NCBI GenBank assembly: GCA_036971715.1
Contig: JAVHJL010000007.1
Location: forward strand, 2,294,001 to 2,358,000
Source: Arthrobotrys musiformis
Taxonomy: Eukaryota; Ascomycota; Orbiliomycetes; Orbiliales; Orbiliaceae
DNA: 64,000 nt
Direction of reading: 5' to 3'
Part shown: positions 34,769-47,500 of the stretch, in pieces
Layout: every line of letters starts with the position of its first letter
Numbering within the stretch: the stretch's first letter is position 1
Notes under the pieces: model-generated
The model's database searches: none
What the model saw: only the letters and a program-made list of their open reading frames with translations
Told to the model about the DNA's origin: nothing
Position numbers and translations under genes: made by a program

Positions 34769-36361
34769 GCGGGGAGGTTGGGAAACTGTTACTCGGGGAA
34801 GCGCACGCTGCACCGCCGTACCACAGAAGCCAATGTTCGATCCGCTCGTAAACTCGGGGCCTTAGAGGATATAGCTGTATAGGAATTTTGGTATATATAA
34901 TAGCGTTTATCGATAACAGGCGGTAATCGAACTCGGAAACAGGGTTATGTAAAGCGAAAAGTTGGAAACTCGTGATCTCGGAGTTAGAAGGCGGATGGAA
35001 ACTGGGAAAAAGGAAAGCTCCAACTAAAGCAGTAAGTTAAAACCCTCACCAGGAAAGCGATTAATTTATCGATGCAGGAGAATCGAGGTGCACCATACAA
35101 TTCTAGGGTCTCGGGAAAAGACTATGCAGACTTCTATGCCGGAAGGACTTAATCGTATCGACTATCCTTTCTCTATTGGTAATAGTCTCTAGTTAGATAT
35201 ACCGTAGGCTTCCTGGCTATTATCGAGCCGTCAGTTAGTCGCATATCGCATCTCAAGTGGGGCGAATTGGCTCAAGGGAGTAAGTACCTACCTGTAAGTC
35301 CGTCTGCGGTTGGATTAGTGGGCAGTAGCAAACGGGGAACAAGCAGAATTTGGTCGACCCACCACACGAGGCGGGATAAGCTTATTGTATAGACCGACCG
35401 GTAGCTTCACTAGACTGCAAAATCTTTCGAGGAAAGAGAAAAAGTCAAGCTATGGAGCTGACTTTAGATCCTAGCTGTGGTTCTATCCCTATGCTATAAA
35501 AAAAGTGCATGAACTCAGGTATGTGTCGACTCGGAGCAAGCGGAGGTGAGTAATGACGGAAGGATTGACCGGGGCCAGGCAGAATTCTAGAATTGGGGGC
35601 CCTGAGGCACTCTTCGAGCAATTGTTCTTGCGGCAACATTAGGCGGAACTAGCTGGGAGCACGGCCGCAGCGCCAGGTTTTTATGCAAGGACACCGTCGA
35701 TGTCGATATCAACGTAAGGGTGCACATGTGTAGAAAAGAAGAAGCTGGGTCGAAGTGTCAAGAGTAACGTGGCCAGGCATCATGTCAGATTTAAGATTCT
35801 TTCTTAATAATATAGTCTAATGCGGCAACCATTAATATCCCTATCAATGATGCCGAACCATTCATTGTGAAATTCTCCTGCTTGCAGCCATGCTGACACT
35901 CATCCTTGCTCTTCGGTGCCTGGATTTAAGGATATCGTCTTATTTGCAGATCCAGTGAGGTCAATGGTTGGGATGAAAAGCTGCAATGGTCCCCAGACCC
36001 CGGGTCATCATGTTTGCAAGCTTTCTGCAAGTTGTTCGCTGTTCTGTACGTCTATTGGATTGGCTAGGCTAAGTACCGAGGAATCTTGCGAGATGACGGC
36101 CACACACCTTAATGACACCCTTGGCCATGGCCTTTGGCTTCTGGACTCCCTTGAATATAATCATTGAGCCAATCGGACCACATATCGATGGAAGCCAGTT
36201 CTGATCGATAGCCTACATACTACCACAATCATGAGATAATCGAAAGTGGGGTGGTAAAGTGACCCTTTCAAGACCTTTTACCCAATGGCCGAGGCTTCAT
36301 CGAACGTAAGCTTGTATATTTTGATTTTCGGCATGAGCTGAAAGACTTCCTGCCTAGTTCT

Positions 36362-36393
<32 letters not shown>

Positions 36394-37007
36394 GACCGTT
36401 GTTGCCAAAGCAAGACTGTTTGAAATTGAAGGGCCGTGCCGTCAGTCTTTCCGTCTGCCCAGCGGCTGAGTCGTGGAACGCAGAGCGCTGTTGTAGTGGG
36501 GCGATGCAAAGCACGTCTGGATTATCGATTATGTCAACGGCGCAAAGCATGAAATCGACCCAGCGATGACAAAGACAAAGAATTAATGCTTTGATATCGT
36601 GTTCATGTATTCCGCGAAACGTGCGGTCCTCTAAAAGGCATGCTGTCCCTCTTTTAGAGTCGACTGTAGCCAGATCCTGCATTTAAGCATGAAGACTCAG
36701 GACACCCCGCACCCGCACCAGCTATTGTTCAGGCCTAGCTAGGGTGTTTGTTAGCGACTTCTAAACAGAGAGAAGCACCATCGGGCACACCGTGAGCTGG
36801 CTTGGCTTGGCCCTTTGTCATTCATTGCGATTGCCGGTTTCATAGGACTCCCTCTCGCGAAACACTCCCGTCGTCTATTGAGACAGATCGGGGCGAAGCC
36901 TGCTGATCTGATAGTACTTCATTTCGACGATAGCAGCTTTTTCTCGTCGGAATAACTTATCCAGGCCATAAGTTTAATCTCCTCCTATCGGATTGCCGCT
37001 ATCAGCA
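34769..37007. other. divergent intergenic region between two Zn2Cys6 genes
   Basis: This 2.2-kb region holds the promoters of two head-to-head regulator genes, TA-rich sequence at 35100-35450 and a 30-nt T run. A minus frame at 36278-36682 runs through the T tract and is not credible. No gene is seen. Confidence 0.55.
36363..36392 (+). repeat. poly-T tract (30 T)
   Basis: Thirty consecutive T residues lie in the promoter-side intergenic DNA of the Zn2Cys6 gene at 37008. Confidence 0.9.
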
Positions 37008-39206
37008 ATGTCGAGCGAATTTCAGACCCCACCGCTGCGCGTGAGCAGGCCAGTGAGCGCTTGTTCGGCGTGTCGGAGAGCCAAAATCAAGGTCGGTAAA
37101 CCCCACTTCGAGCAGCTGGTTAGAGATCTCGAGAATATCTAATCTCATATCGTCAAAGTAGTGTGACGGCAAACTGCCCGCCTGTTCCGCCTGCGAAAAA
37201 CATGGAAAGTCAGCAGAGTGCTCAAGCAGCAGTGATCAGTTTGCACGAGGAAAGGAACGGAGGTAAGAGGCAAAAAAAAAAAATCCACCCCAATGGGCAA
37301 AGAACCATGCAAATTCTTACCTCGACGGCCTGCTGAATTATTTCTTAGCTATGTTGCCTCCCTCGAAGCCAAAATTGAACGACTGGAGCAAAAGAAGGCC
37401 CAGTTGACCGGAAAGCCATTTCGCCCCTCTAATCAGGTAGACCACTTCACAAGCGGCAGTAGCGGAACCGATGGAACCGGTATATACTCTCCCTCGACGT
37501 CTAGGCTATACCTAGAACTTGATTTTAATGGTTGTTTTCGATAGGAGCGTCGACCGGTGCGACAGGAGTGGGCTCGGCCAGAAAACGAGCGGAGGGTGCT
37601 CAGGTTGAAGAGCTGATATCAGACTTGGGATTTATGTGAGGATACAATGGCGGTCCCAAACATAACGATACAAGAACACCACGACTAATATAAAACCCAC
37701 TGCCCGCGATATATAGAACCGTCAATGCTACAAGCAAAGGACTCTACGATTTCACCGAAGACATGTCATTCTCCAAGCTCGTGCTGAGGGCTGCCTCTCT
37801 ACAGCAAGATATCGTCCCGTCCCTGACGCCGTGTCCTTTACCGGACCGACATACCGCCTTAAGGCTTATACAGCATTATCTCGATTCTATATTCTCCCAT
37901 TATCCATTCTTCGACGAGACCTCATTATTTATGTCCGTCAATGCCGTCTTCAGAGACGAAACAACCGCTTCGTCTCGAGATTTATACATTTGTTATATGG
38001 TTCTGGCGATTGCTACTGTCTCGATATCAAAAGGGACCGATGCAACTGCCAAATTAAGGGCGGCTGGATACGTGACTACTGCCGTCGGCCATTCTCGTCA
38101 AATATTAGTCCCTTATTCAACCATTGGGATACAGGCAACATTGTTGATGATACAATACGCTCTCCTCGAGCCTAGCACCTACAATCCTTGGTACTTGATC
38201 GGGGTCGCTGTTCGTATCTTGATTGATCTTGGTCTTCACCAAGACTTACAGAAGTCTTCGAAACAGACGACGAATGAAGCCGAGCTACGCAGAAGGATAT
38301 TTTACTCGGTTTACACTTATGATAGGTATGTTCGTCCAAGTGAGTAATGGTACCGCTCAGGGCTTCATTCTAACATATACCCCTCAAAGATATATTAGTA
38401 TGACTTATGAACGACCGTATTCGTTCTCTGACGATGCTATTAATGTACGGTTGCCTCATCCTGAAGGCGTGGCAACTAAAATAGCCAACTGGAGCGGACA
38501 GCCCATCTCATTAACCCTTGCTATGGAGCTCTTCAAGTTCAGCAAGCTGAACTCTCAATGGTATCAATATTTATGGTTCTCAGAACGCGTTAAACTGAGT
38601 ACACCTCGAGACTATTGTGATGCTCGGAGGCAGGACCTGAGGGACTGGCTGAACAACCTTCCAACTTCAATTGAGCCCACCCAATTGGAGATGCTTAAGC
38701 TTGAGTACTTTTATATGAGAATATACCTGGACCTACCGAACCCCCGAGTTCACGACCTTAGCGAGTCTATCAGGGTTGCAATCGTTGAAAATACTTTCGA
38801 ATACGTCCGGCTTTTCCAGAAATTACTCCTAGAAGGTGGCCCGCGATTTCACTACACCTACTGCGACGCTATCAGAGCTTATAGTCTCGGACAGAAGCTC
38901 ATAGATATCCTTAACTGGCCAGGGAATACGTTCTTATCCAGTTCAGCAGGCTATAAAGCGAAAACGGCACTATTGGGTATCCGAACCTTGCTAGATATGT
39001 TAGGGCAGAGATGGGCCGAGATTGACAAGTTCAAGGAGAGGTTTTACCGGGACTCGGAGCCGCTGGTTGTCCAACTCCGGGATTTGGGCGAGGCGTATAT
39101 ATCTCCCCACCAAAGCCCACAGGCAATGCTCAGAGGGCTAGAGGACAGTGTGACGCGAGATAGGTCACCTCAGTGGGTTCATCAGGGTGGCTTGCCGGGT
39201 TATTAG
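37008..39206 (+). CDS. Zn2Cys6 transcription factor (Fungal_trans type)
   Basis: Six exons, 37008-37091, 37162-37262, 37349-37479, 37545-37635, 37717-38325 and 38390-39206 (1833 nt), give 610 aa. The cluster is Cys19, 22, 29, 36, 39 and 48 (CSACRRAKIK, then CDGKLPACSACEKHG). It is split by intron 1 directly before the third Cys. A coiled coil (YVASLEAKIERLEQKK) follows. The central homology domain includes LIQHYLDSIFSHYPFFDE and WYLIGVAVRILIDLGLHQD. Introns are 64-86 nt. The intron 1 donor is GTCGGT and the acceptor GTAG. It is divergent from the Ppr1-like gene and lies on the same strand as ERB1. The target genes cannot be inferred. Confidence 0.87.
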
Positions 39207-39623
39207 CTTTTTTCTTTCTTCTTCTCCCCAGATGTTTTAATATTTTCTGCGGCTTGTTTCGATTGTTTGTGTCTGAGGGATGGCGTAAGGGATTGATTTT
39301 CTGTTTACCATGGATCTTATTAGCATTTCTATGTCGCATGAGCATCTTGTAGTGTATATCCTTACCGTATTACCTTTTACCATGCAAGGCGTCCACCTTT
39401 CCACCGCTTGCTTGAGCTCGTTGCTGATATCGTCGTGAAGCCGCACATGGGTTGAACAAAGTGACGTCTGAGGAGCTCACAAGGCTTGTGCGACCTTGTA
39501 TAAAATGCGGCAGTGCGGCCTAAAAAGTCAAATTTCGCGAGCAAAAAAAAAGTTTTGCGACCAGATTCTTCAACACCCAACCGACCTCCACACACGAGCA
39601 GCCCCAAGCTCATCGCCAGCACC
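39207..39623. other. intergenic region, Zn2Cys6 gene to ERB1
   Basis: A 417-nt gap with a T-rich 3' region followed by the ERB1 promoter and leader. No coding signal is seen. Confidence 0.6.
39499..39505 (+). promoter_or_regulatory. TATA-like box of ERB1
   Basis: TATAAAA lies 119 nt upstream of the ERB1 ATG at 39624. Function is inferred from position. Confidence 0.5.
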
Positions 39624-42083
39624 ATGACGGCTAAAGCTACTACCCGAAAGCGGTCGCGCGCAGAAGCAGAAGCAGAAAAACCAGTTTTATCTTCTGAGGA
39701 CGAATTTGAGATCCCTGAGATCAATGGCGACGAAGACTCTAGCGATGATTCCGATTTCACTGCTGGGGATGAAGACAGCGATGAGGAGGAAGAATTTTCC
39801 AGTGGGGCAGAAGATGAGGAAGATGAGGAAGAAATAGATTCCGATGAGATACCCTCAGAGGACGAGGCCTCCCCAAAAGAAAATGGCGCTGTCAATGATG
39901 ATACTTCTGACGACGAGGAAGTGGAACCGGCAGACAATGTCAAGGTAGTCACCGGCGCGGATGGGAACCCAAGATACATATACCCTGAAATCGAACCGGT
40001 ATACGATAGCGATGACACAGACGCTGAAGAAACGAACACGATTGGAAATATCCCACTGGAGTACTATGAAAGCTATCCTCACATCGGCTACGATATCAAC
40101 GGAAAGAGGATAATGAGGCCAGCCGCTGGAAAGGCTCTAGATACACTACTAGACAGCATTGAATTGCCAAAGGGCTGGACTGGATTGGTGGATAAGAACA
40201 GTGGGGCAGCATTAAATCTCACGGAGGAGGAATTGGAGATTGTCAAAAAGCTGCAACGGTCTGAAATTACAGATGAGAGCTTTGACCCCTACCCGGTACG
40301 ATATTTGTCTTGAAAACCTTATCGGTACGATTTCTAATGGCGACTATAGGATATGGTGGAGTGGTTTAGCAGCAAGGTGGAACAAATGCCTCTAAGCAGT
40401 GCCCCAGAGCCGAAGCGTCGTTTCGTCCCGTCGAAACATGAGCAAAAGCGTATTATGAAGATTGTGAAGGGTATCCGGGAAGGCCGAATCCTACCACATA
40501 AACCACAGGCGGAAGCATCCCAGGAGCCTGAGTTCTATGATATTTGGGCGGATGATGCGCCACCTAAGCCAGACCATGTTATGAACATCCCAGCACCGAA
40601 ATTGCCTCCTCCTACACACGACGAAAGTTATAACCCCCCTCCAGAATATCTTCCAAATGAGAAAGAAAAGAAGGAATGGGAGGAACAGGATCCCGAAGAT
40701 CGAGAAAAGAATTATCTGCCACGGACCCACAAGGCGCTTCGTTTAGTGCCTGGCTTCAATGGGTTCATAGGCGAGAGATTCGAACGATGTCTTGATCTTT
40801 ATCTAGCACCACGTGTGCGCCGAAATAAGCTTAATATTGATCCTGCGTCATTGTTGCCAAAGCTCCCTTCACCCGATGATCTTAAGCCGTTTCCAACGAC
40901 ATGCGCCACAGTTTATAGAGGACACGAAGGAAGGGTTCGATCGGTCTCTGCAGACCCCACCGGCGTTTGGGTGGCGACTGGAGGCGATGATGGAACAATT
41001 CGAGTCTGGGAGATCTTAACAGGAAGACAGGTGTGGAAATTAAAGGTGTCGTCTGATGAGGCAGTTGATTCTGTCACATGGCGACCAACACCAGAAGGAA
41101 GGATTCTAGCCGCCGCCTGGTAAGGTCCCACAAAAGCGTCTGTGGAGTGAAATGGATTTCTCTGACTAATTGCTTTTCTAGCGGGAACGAAATATTGCTT
41201 GTGGTACCCCCAATTTTTGACATTGAGGAGGAGAACCAGGGCAAGGAAATTTTAAGTGCAGGATATGGGTACGCGGCAAATCGGCAAGGGAAGAAGGAAG
41301 CTCCGGGCACATGGTCTAAACCCGACGCCGCCCTTGAAGAAGATGGTGTTGTAGTCACTATAACCGTGAGGAAGACCGTTAAGTATATTGCATGGCACCG
41401 AAGAGGAGATTATCTAGTGACCGTTTCACCTGAAGGTTAGCGAAACACCTCCTTCCGCCACATTCCACAGTGGTGATATTAACCTGCTTTATATAGATGT
41501 CCGAAGGGCTGTCTGCGTACATCGTGTTTCGACACATCTTTCGCAAACGCCATTTAAAGAAAAGAGCGTTACCAAGGGTATCCCTCAAAGAGTGCAGTTC
41601 CATCCATCGAAGCCTTTGCTTTTTGTCGCGACAAAGCGATATATCAAGATCTATGACTTGGCGAAAGCCGAGTTGAGCAAAACCCTAAAGCCAGGTGCCA
41701 GATGGATTTCGTCAATTGACATTCACCCTCAAGGTGATAACCTTATTGTCGGGTCCTATGATAAGCGACTGTTGTGGCATGACCTCGATTTGAGCACTAA
41801 GCCTTATCGGACTTTACGGTACCATGACAAGGGTATACGAGCGGTTTCCTTCCATCGTGGCGGATTCCCGCTTTTCTGTTCGTCGAGCGACGACGGAACT
41901 GTCCAAGTTTTCCACGGCAGAATTTATAGTGACCTGATGGAAAATGCACTCATTGTCCCCCTGAAGGTGCTAAAGGGCCACAAGATTACAGCTCATTTGG
42001 GTGTGCTAGATGTTGATTGGCATCCAAAGCAGCCTTGGTTGTTCAGTGCTGGTGCAGATGGAACGGCGAGACTCTGGAACTAA
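39624..42083 (+). CDS. ERB1: ERB1/BOP1 ribosome-biogenesis WD40 protein
   Basis: Four exons, 39624-40295, 40350-41119, 41182-41435 and 41497-42083 (2283 nt), give 760 aa. Erb1 (BOP1) acts with Nop7 and Ytm1 (the PeBoW complex) in 27S pre-rRNA processing and 60S maturation in the nucleolus. A long Asp/Glu-rich N-terminus is followed by the BOP1 N-terminal domain (YDIWADD, NYLPRTHKALRLVPGFNGFIGERFERCLDLY). WD repeats run to the C-terminus (YRGHEGRVRSVS, GSYDKRLLWHD, DWHPKQPWLFSAGADGTARLWN). Length and order match the family. The start at 39624 has a strong context (CAGCACCATGAC), better than upstream in-frame codons. Introns are 54-62 nt with good splice sites. Confidence 0.96.
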
Positions 42084-43517
42084 GCAAATTTCGGGGACCC
42101 ATTTACCCTCAGTATCTTCAGCACACGCATGCTGTCGGAACTTGTTGAACCGTCAAAAGGGTCTAGCCTGACTCGACAACATGCAGGAAAACGGCCGCTG
42201 AAAATGCGCACGACATTGAGTTAAGCCTGTGGGGCGATCTCTGTCACATTGAGGGATTGTTACATCAAAATATTTTTCTGCAACTGAACGACCGAAAGAA
42301 TTGTACAATATACTTAAAATTCATGCCAGTCAGCCTTGGGAGTATAGCGGAGTAAGTCATTTCGACTTTTCTTTGTGTATTTGAATATTCAAATTTTCTG
42401 ATTACTATTTCCCCTCCTTGATCTCGATCCCGATTTTTTATATCGCACTTTTTTGTACCATAAAAATCCTGAAAGTTGTAGTTTCAGCTTCACCTCAGAT
42501 TAAAATAGAAAGACGTTCCACAACCCGAGGCAATCCGAAAGCAAGGCCTCCCCAAGCGCGAGGAGGTTGTACACGCATCCAAAAAGTTTCAAACAGTCCT
42601 TTCCCCGGCGAAGTGCGACCCCCAAAGGGGCGGTACTCACTTTAACGATACAGGAATCTACGCACGTGCGGCCTTTCCTGAATCGAAGTCGTCCGAGCAA
42701 TTCGAGCCAATGACAAGCGCCATTTCGCCACACGTGTGTCCATTTCGGAATGTTAACTAGCCTACACAACAACTTGTTGGCCCTCCCGCCTCAGGGCCCC
42801 CAAGCAAAAACCGACTTCTAGTTTCCCCCCAATTACCCATCCTATCAACTCTCGAGATTTTCCCACGAGCGTAAGCACGCGACATTAGACCGTGTGAGAA
42901 GAAAGCTCCAGAGGGCCGGTGGCAGTGTGCGAGCTTTTTTTGGGTGTTCTTTTTCGTCGTTGGTTCACAGCAAATGCAAAAAAGGCGGGACATAGCGATA
43001 AGGTGGTTCGTTCCATCTGGTCCCCGTCAGTGGGCAGAACGTCCATGTTTCCAGTCCGGCCATGCCATGCCATGCCCTGTTCTCCCACATTTCCACCCCC
43101 TTCCAATATATAGACGGCTTTGTGCGCATTTCCTACAATTCCTTTCTTTTCTTTTCCAGGAATCTTAATACAATGGAGACTGTGGTCTGCAAACCAAGAG
43201 TCGATATCCTCAAACACTGTCCGCTTCAAGTTCCTCGAACTTTGCATCGACAGCCTCTATTCCGCAGCGAAGCGGTGCAATAGGTCTTTATCTGATAGCT
43301 AGCTATCATATATCTCGCGATCCTTTACCCTTTTGTCCGCTTGCTGCTATAGTTTGTCCGAATATTTCCATTCGTACTATAAAGGGTATATCTATACATT
43401 AATTCCCCGACAATAATATCGCGGAATACATCGCGGACAGCTATCCCAGTGAGACGACCAGTATCTCTTTTTTTCGCTCCCTACATAGTACTTCAAAAAA
43501 AGGACAAGGGAGGGAAA
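42084..43517. other. intergenic region, ERB1 to the bHLH gene
   Basis: A 1.4-kb gap with only short overlapping frames. A CACACGTGTG palindrome lies at 42731-42740. The last 150 nt hold a TATA-like box and the leader of the bHLH gene. Confidence 0.55.
43378..43384 (+). promoter_or_regulatory. TATA-like box of the bHLH gene
   Basis: TATAAAG lies 140 nt upstream of the ATG at 43518. Function is inferred from position. Confidence 0.45.
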
Positions 43518-44545
43518 ATGCAACACACCAAGATCTCTCCAAGGCTGCCGCCTACCCCCAAGCCCTCTACAGAGTTGGCACCAAGACGAACTCCTCGACT
43601 TTCGATAGATGCATCGTTCAATCTAGGTCCTGCTGCAATCACACTATCTCCAGAAATTCTGAAAGTGACTTCATCAGCACAAGTTATCGCAGCAGCTCAC
43701 CAAGCTCCACCTCTTTCTCCGACTTCGCCATTCTCCTTGACACCAATCAATCCAGATGAACCGAGAGTACAGCAGAGGCGGCGGACTTCATCCAGTGCTG
43801 GTACGACGGCCAGCAAGAGGAAGGATGTTGTCATTGGGCCACCGCCTACCAGGCAACATCCGATTATCCAAATGAAACCGAGAGAAGTAGTACCAGCCAT
43901 TGTGGAGGACACAACGACCAAGGCCGTTGCCGGAACAAAACGGAAAGCAACTGGTGTATCTGCAGCGAAAAGAAAGATTGCTCGTAAAACTGCACATTCA
44001 GAGATCGAAAGGCGGCGTCGATCGAAAATGAACGACCAGTTCGCCAAACTCAAGAGCATGGTTCCTGCCTGTAAAAATCAGGATATGCATAAACTTGCTA
44101 TTCTTGAGGTAAGATACCAACTTTTACTGAATTATTTGTAAATAATATCCACTAACCCCGTACTTCCCTTTTGATTCAGGCTACCACCGAATACCTTGCG
44201 TATCTTGAAGAGGCCATCAAAGTGTACCGCAACGCAGGCTCGGACAGTGTTATCAACAGCCCACCAACTTTTTCTGCTTCGGAAAGCGGACCAAGCGATG
44301 AGATGGCTGAATATGATGACGATGACGATGACGAGGCCGACGACTTCGCCGTCGCTACTGCAGACTGCTCGCCCGCGTTATCGGCAATTCCATCCCATCA
44401 ACCTGCACTTGAGATCACAGACACAGAGGCGACGCACGCCTTACTGCTCCTTGCCGACCATCAATCACAACATTCTCCTAGAGAACGAATGATGAGTTTT
44501 AGTTCCAAATCGAAGCCGATTTCGGTGAAAGATTTGCTATTGTAG
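43518..44545 (+). CDS. bHLH transcription factor (class B type)
   Basis: Two exons, 43518-44108 and 44180-44545, flank a 71-nt intron (GTAAGA, CTAAC, CAG) and join in phase 0 to give 318 aa. A disordered Ser/Thr/Pro-rich N-terminus leads to a basic helix-loop-helix domain at about 159-212 (AHSEIERRRRSKMNDQF, MHKLAILE, then TTEYLAYLEEAI). The intron lies inside helix 2. The basic region shows His160, Glu164 and Arg168, the H-E-R pattern of factors that read CACGTG E-boxes. An Asp-rich acidic stretch follows the domain. The exact orthologue is not recognised. Confidence 0.87.
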
Positions 44546-47500
44546 TACATACATTCCATTCTAGACTTTTATTCTTTACTCTTGTCAGACATCATTCTTT
44601 CCATTCGTCTATCCTCTTTTTCGACCTTGGTGGGGGTTATCCGACGGTTTTTTGGGATAAAGAAAAATACAAAAGTTTATGCTTTGATGAATCTCCTTCC
44701 TTTTTTCCTCTGGCTATTTTTTTCATTCATTTTTTTTTCTCTTCGATTACCACATCTTATTTATTTTTCTTGTTATCCATGCTTATAGATGTTGTGGGAC
44801 ATAAGGATAAAATAGCGAATGAGCATAGGATACTTTGTTGCATAATGCTTGGTCGATCTTGGTATTGCAGGGCTTTTTCGGGTTGGTTCCCGAGATGATT
44901 GTTATTGGGAAAGGTCTTTCTTGGGGGTATCATGGTTCTTTCTCCTTTTGTTATTTAACGGTGCGATGTCTGTATCAACTGATCCGCATTCCGAAGCTTT
45001 CTTTGGGCCGGCTTCTTTCTTTTTTTTCTTTTCGGTTTTATTTTCTTCCTTTTTTAGCCAGACTGGTGAAGCGTGTAGAGTATCAAGAGATCAGTCTCGT
45101 TGGGAAGAAGGTTATACTCGGCTCGAAGACTCGGTTATTATTGTAGTAAAGCGTGGGGCGCTTAATTGGAGCCTTAATGGTGTAAGGTTTAACTAAAACC
45201 TTGGTGGATTGACCCCGCGGGCATTGGGGCGGTATATATATCTGTATATAGCGAGATGTCATTAGGACATATCTCACAAAAAAACGTACATATAGGCATC
45301 TAGTCTTTCACAAAATGATTGACAGATTAGACAAAACGAGGGACTTACTTGAATAATCAGAAGCAATGAGGATAGAATAATTGTGAATTGACAAACTTGC
45401 AGGGCCGGTTAACCACCCAAGCGGAGATTTGTCTCGTAAATGCGACGTACCATCTCTTATATCCCGAGTCCATCCTAGAAATTGGACATTTTCCGGAGGA
45501 CGCATTCGTATAGGGCCATCGGTTTGAAAGGACGAGGGTATGATCTTGCCGAAGCTATCCTTTAGAAAGTAACATAGCGATATCAGATGATATATTACTC
45601 TTCCAGATCTGCGAGCAGGGTGTGCAAAATACAACAAACCGTAGTTAAAAGTCTCGTTGAGGGCTATTCTCATACTACTCGGTGATTCCAAGCAAAAAAC
45701 AAAAGCTATATCAAAACGTCTGGAGGGGAATGGAGTATGTAGAATCCAGAGCGGCGCGAAATGAAAACCCGGCGACTTAAGACCACTTACGAACAAAATG
45801 TGAGGGACCATAGGAGTATAATCGAGTCGATGAATTGATTACGCTCAATCCATGAATTTGCTTTGCTGTGAGTCGACTGCCTTCCCTGGATCCGTGCAAG
45901 GCCGTGAGCACCCAAGCTAGACCAGTCCCTATACATCGACGCCTAGCTGCTAATTTTTTGATTTGTGGCTTTGCAGGATCACACGGCATCCGACTCTGGT
46001 CGATGTTACTTTGATGCATATATGTTAACGGTTTGGCGCGAGGGGCAAACCGAAAGTGCGATCGATGTGTCCGAGTACGATCTGGCTGAAGCCACCAGCG
46101 CATCTCTGTTAATTCCGTCCAATCCTTTTGGTTAATTACAGATTGCCTTATTAATTCTAGATACTTACATACTGTGAGGGTGTGGAGTATGCATATACCA
46201 CCTAACTCCAAGACCGGGTTCCCATGCTTCCCCCACCCGATTGCACGTTCCAAGTCACTTTGCAAATTGGGCGTTTGGTCAGGGTTCCTATAGCTATGCG
46301 ATTCTAAAAAAAATTTCATTCCATTATGCAAAAATGGGTTCGATTTTATCGAATCCACACAATTTTTGCCTAACGTCTTAGTAATTAACGAAGCAATTAG
46401 ACCTCTAGTCTGGGATTAGACCTCGTGCCCTTAATGCCACTCGATTAAGACTAGGAGAGTACCGATCAAAGCAGACATCTGCAAGCTGCTTCAGGTAAGG
46501 GAGAATGCGGGCGGCATTTTTATAAGAAAACATGCGCAGAGCGAAACCAAAACGTTCCCATAGATTGCGTTTTCGGTACCCACTCTTTTTGGGGGAAAGA
46601 AGAGGTGGGGCTCGCATATAGATTATATGTAAAAGGCGACGTGTACGGTGCAAATTCTGCTTAGCAGAGAGCCATAAAACCCACCATGCGCCCGCAATCG
46701 AACAGATCTCTTCGTTCTTGGCAAAATTTATACAATTGCGAGGATATCCGGTCAATCTTCTGGTGCGGTAGACCTGCAGGCCATGGCGTAGCACATCGGA
46801 TATTGCATTCATCGGAGCTCCAATAAAAGTCACTCTAGTTCGCAAAAGAGGTCAAACGGGAAACAGTAGTAGAGACCTGGAGCTATTGGATTGATTGGTC
46901 GTATCACTCGCCAGCACGCATGCGCATGCATAGCTAAAGAAACAGTCAGCCCTGGGTATAAGTAAAAGCACGGAACTGGGGACCTTAGTTCGTGCATACG
47001 GTTGGAATACCCGTCCACTAGCTCCGAGTGGCATACCACATGTGCTCGACAGGTCGACGCAAGAGCATTAATACGGGTTAGACTGTTCCTTGGTATATCA
47101 TTCTAGCAGGAACACTCTAACGTTGCAACATACAATGCACAGATCGATTGTTGATACAAGATCCCTCTATGTTTTGCGTTTAATACACACTTATCTTAGC
47201 TTCTAAACAAGTAAAAACAGCATTACATCACGCAGTTGACAGGACCTTTTTTACCGCCGCCGGCTTGTCGGATACAGCTAACAATAAAGAAGCTTTAGCT
47301 ATAATGCCGCGTTGTCACATGCATACGCTAGCCGTCATTCCTAGGTGGCATATCCCGGATCCAGACCTTAGCCAATACAACTTAATAAAAAGCCATCAAG
47401 CCATCCGAATAAACCAAACTAGCCTCGAGTTCGCACCAAATTCGGCAAGATATTGTCTCGGAAGTAGGAATTCCATGCATGCAAAGGGTGAGTAGCACCA

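Noticed and set aside
34895..34945. tRNA-like B box (GAGTTCGATTACC on the minus strand)
   Set aside because: No A box or foldable acceptor and anticodon stems at the right spacing.
36278..36682. 134-codon minus frame
   Set aside because: It runs straight through a 30-nt T tract (a Lys run), which is typical of an artefactual frame.
39607..39616. PAC-like AGCTCATCGC upstream of ERB1
   Set aside because: A perfect match to the ribosome-biogenesis PAC motif, but it lies only 8 nt before the ATG inside the leader, so a promoter role is doubtful.
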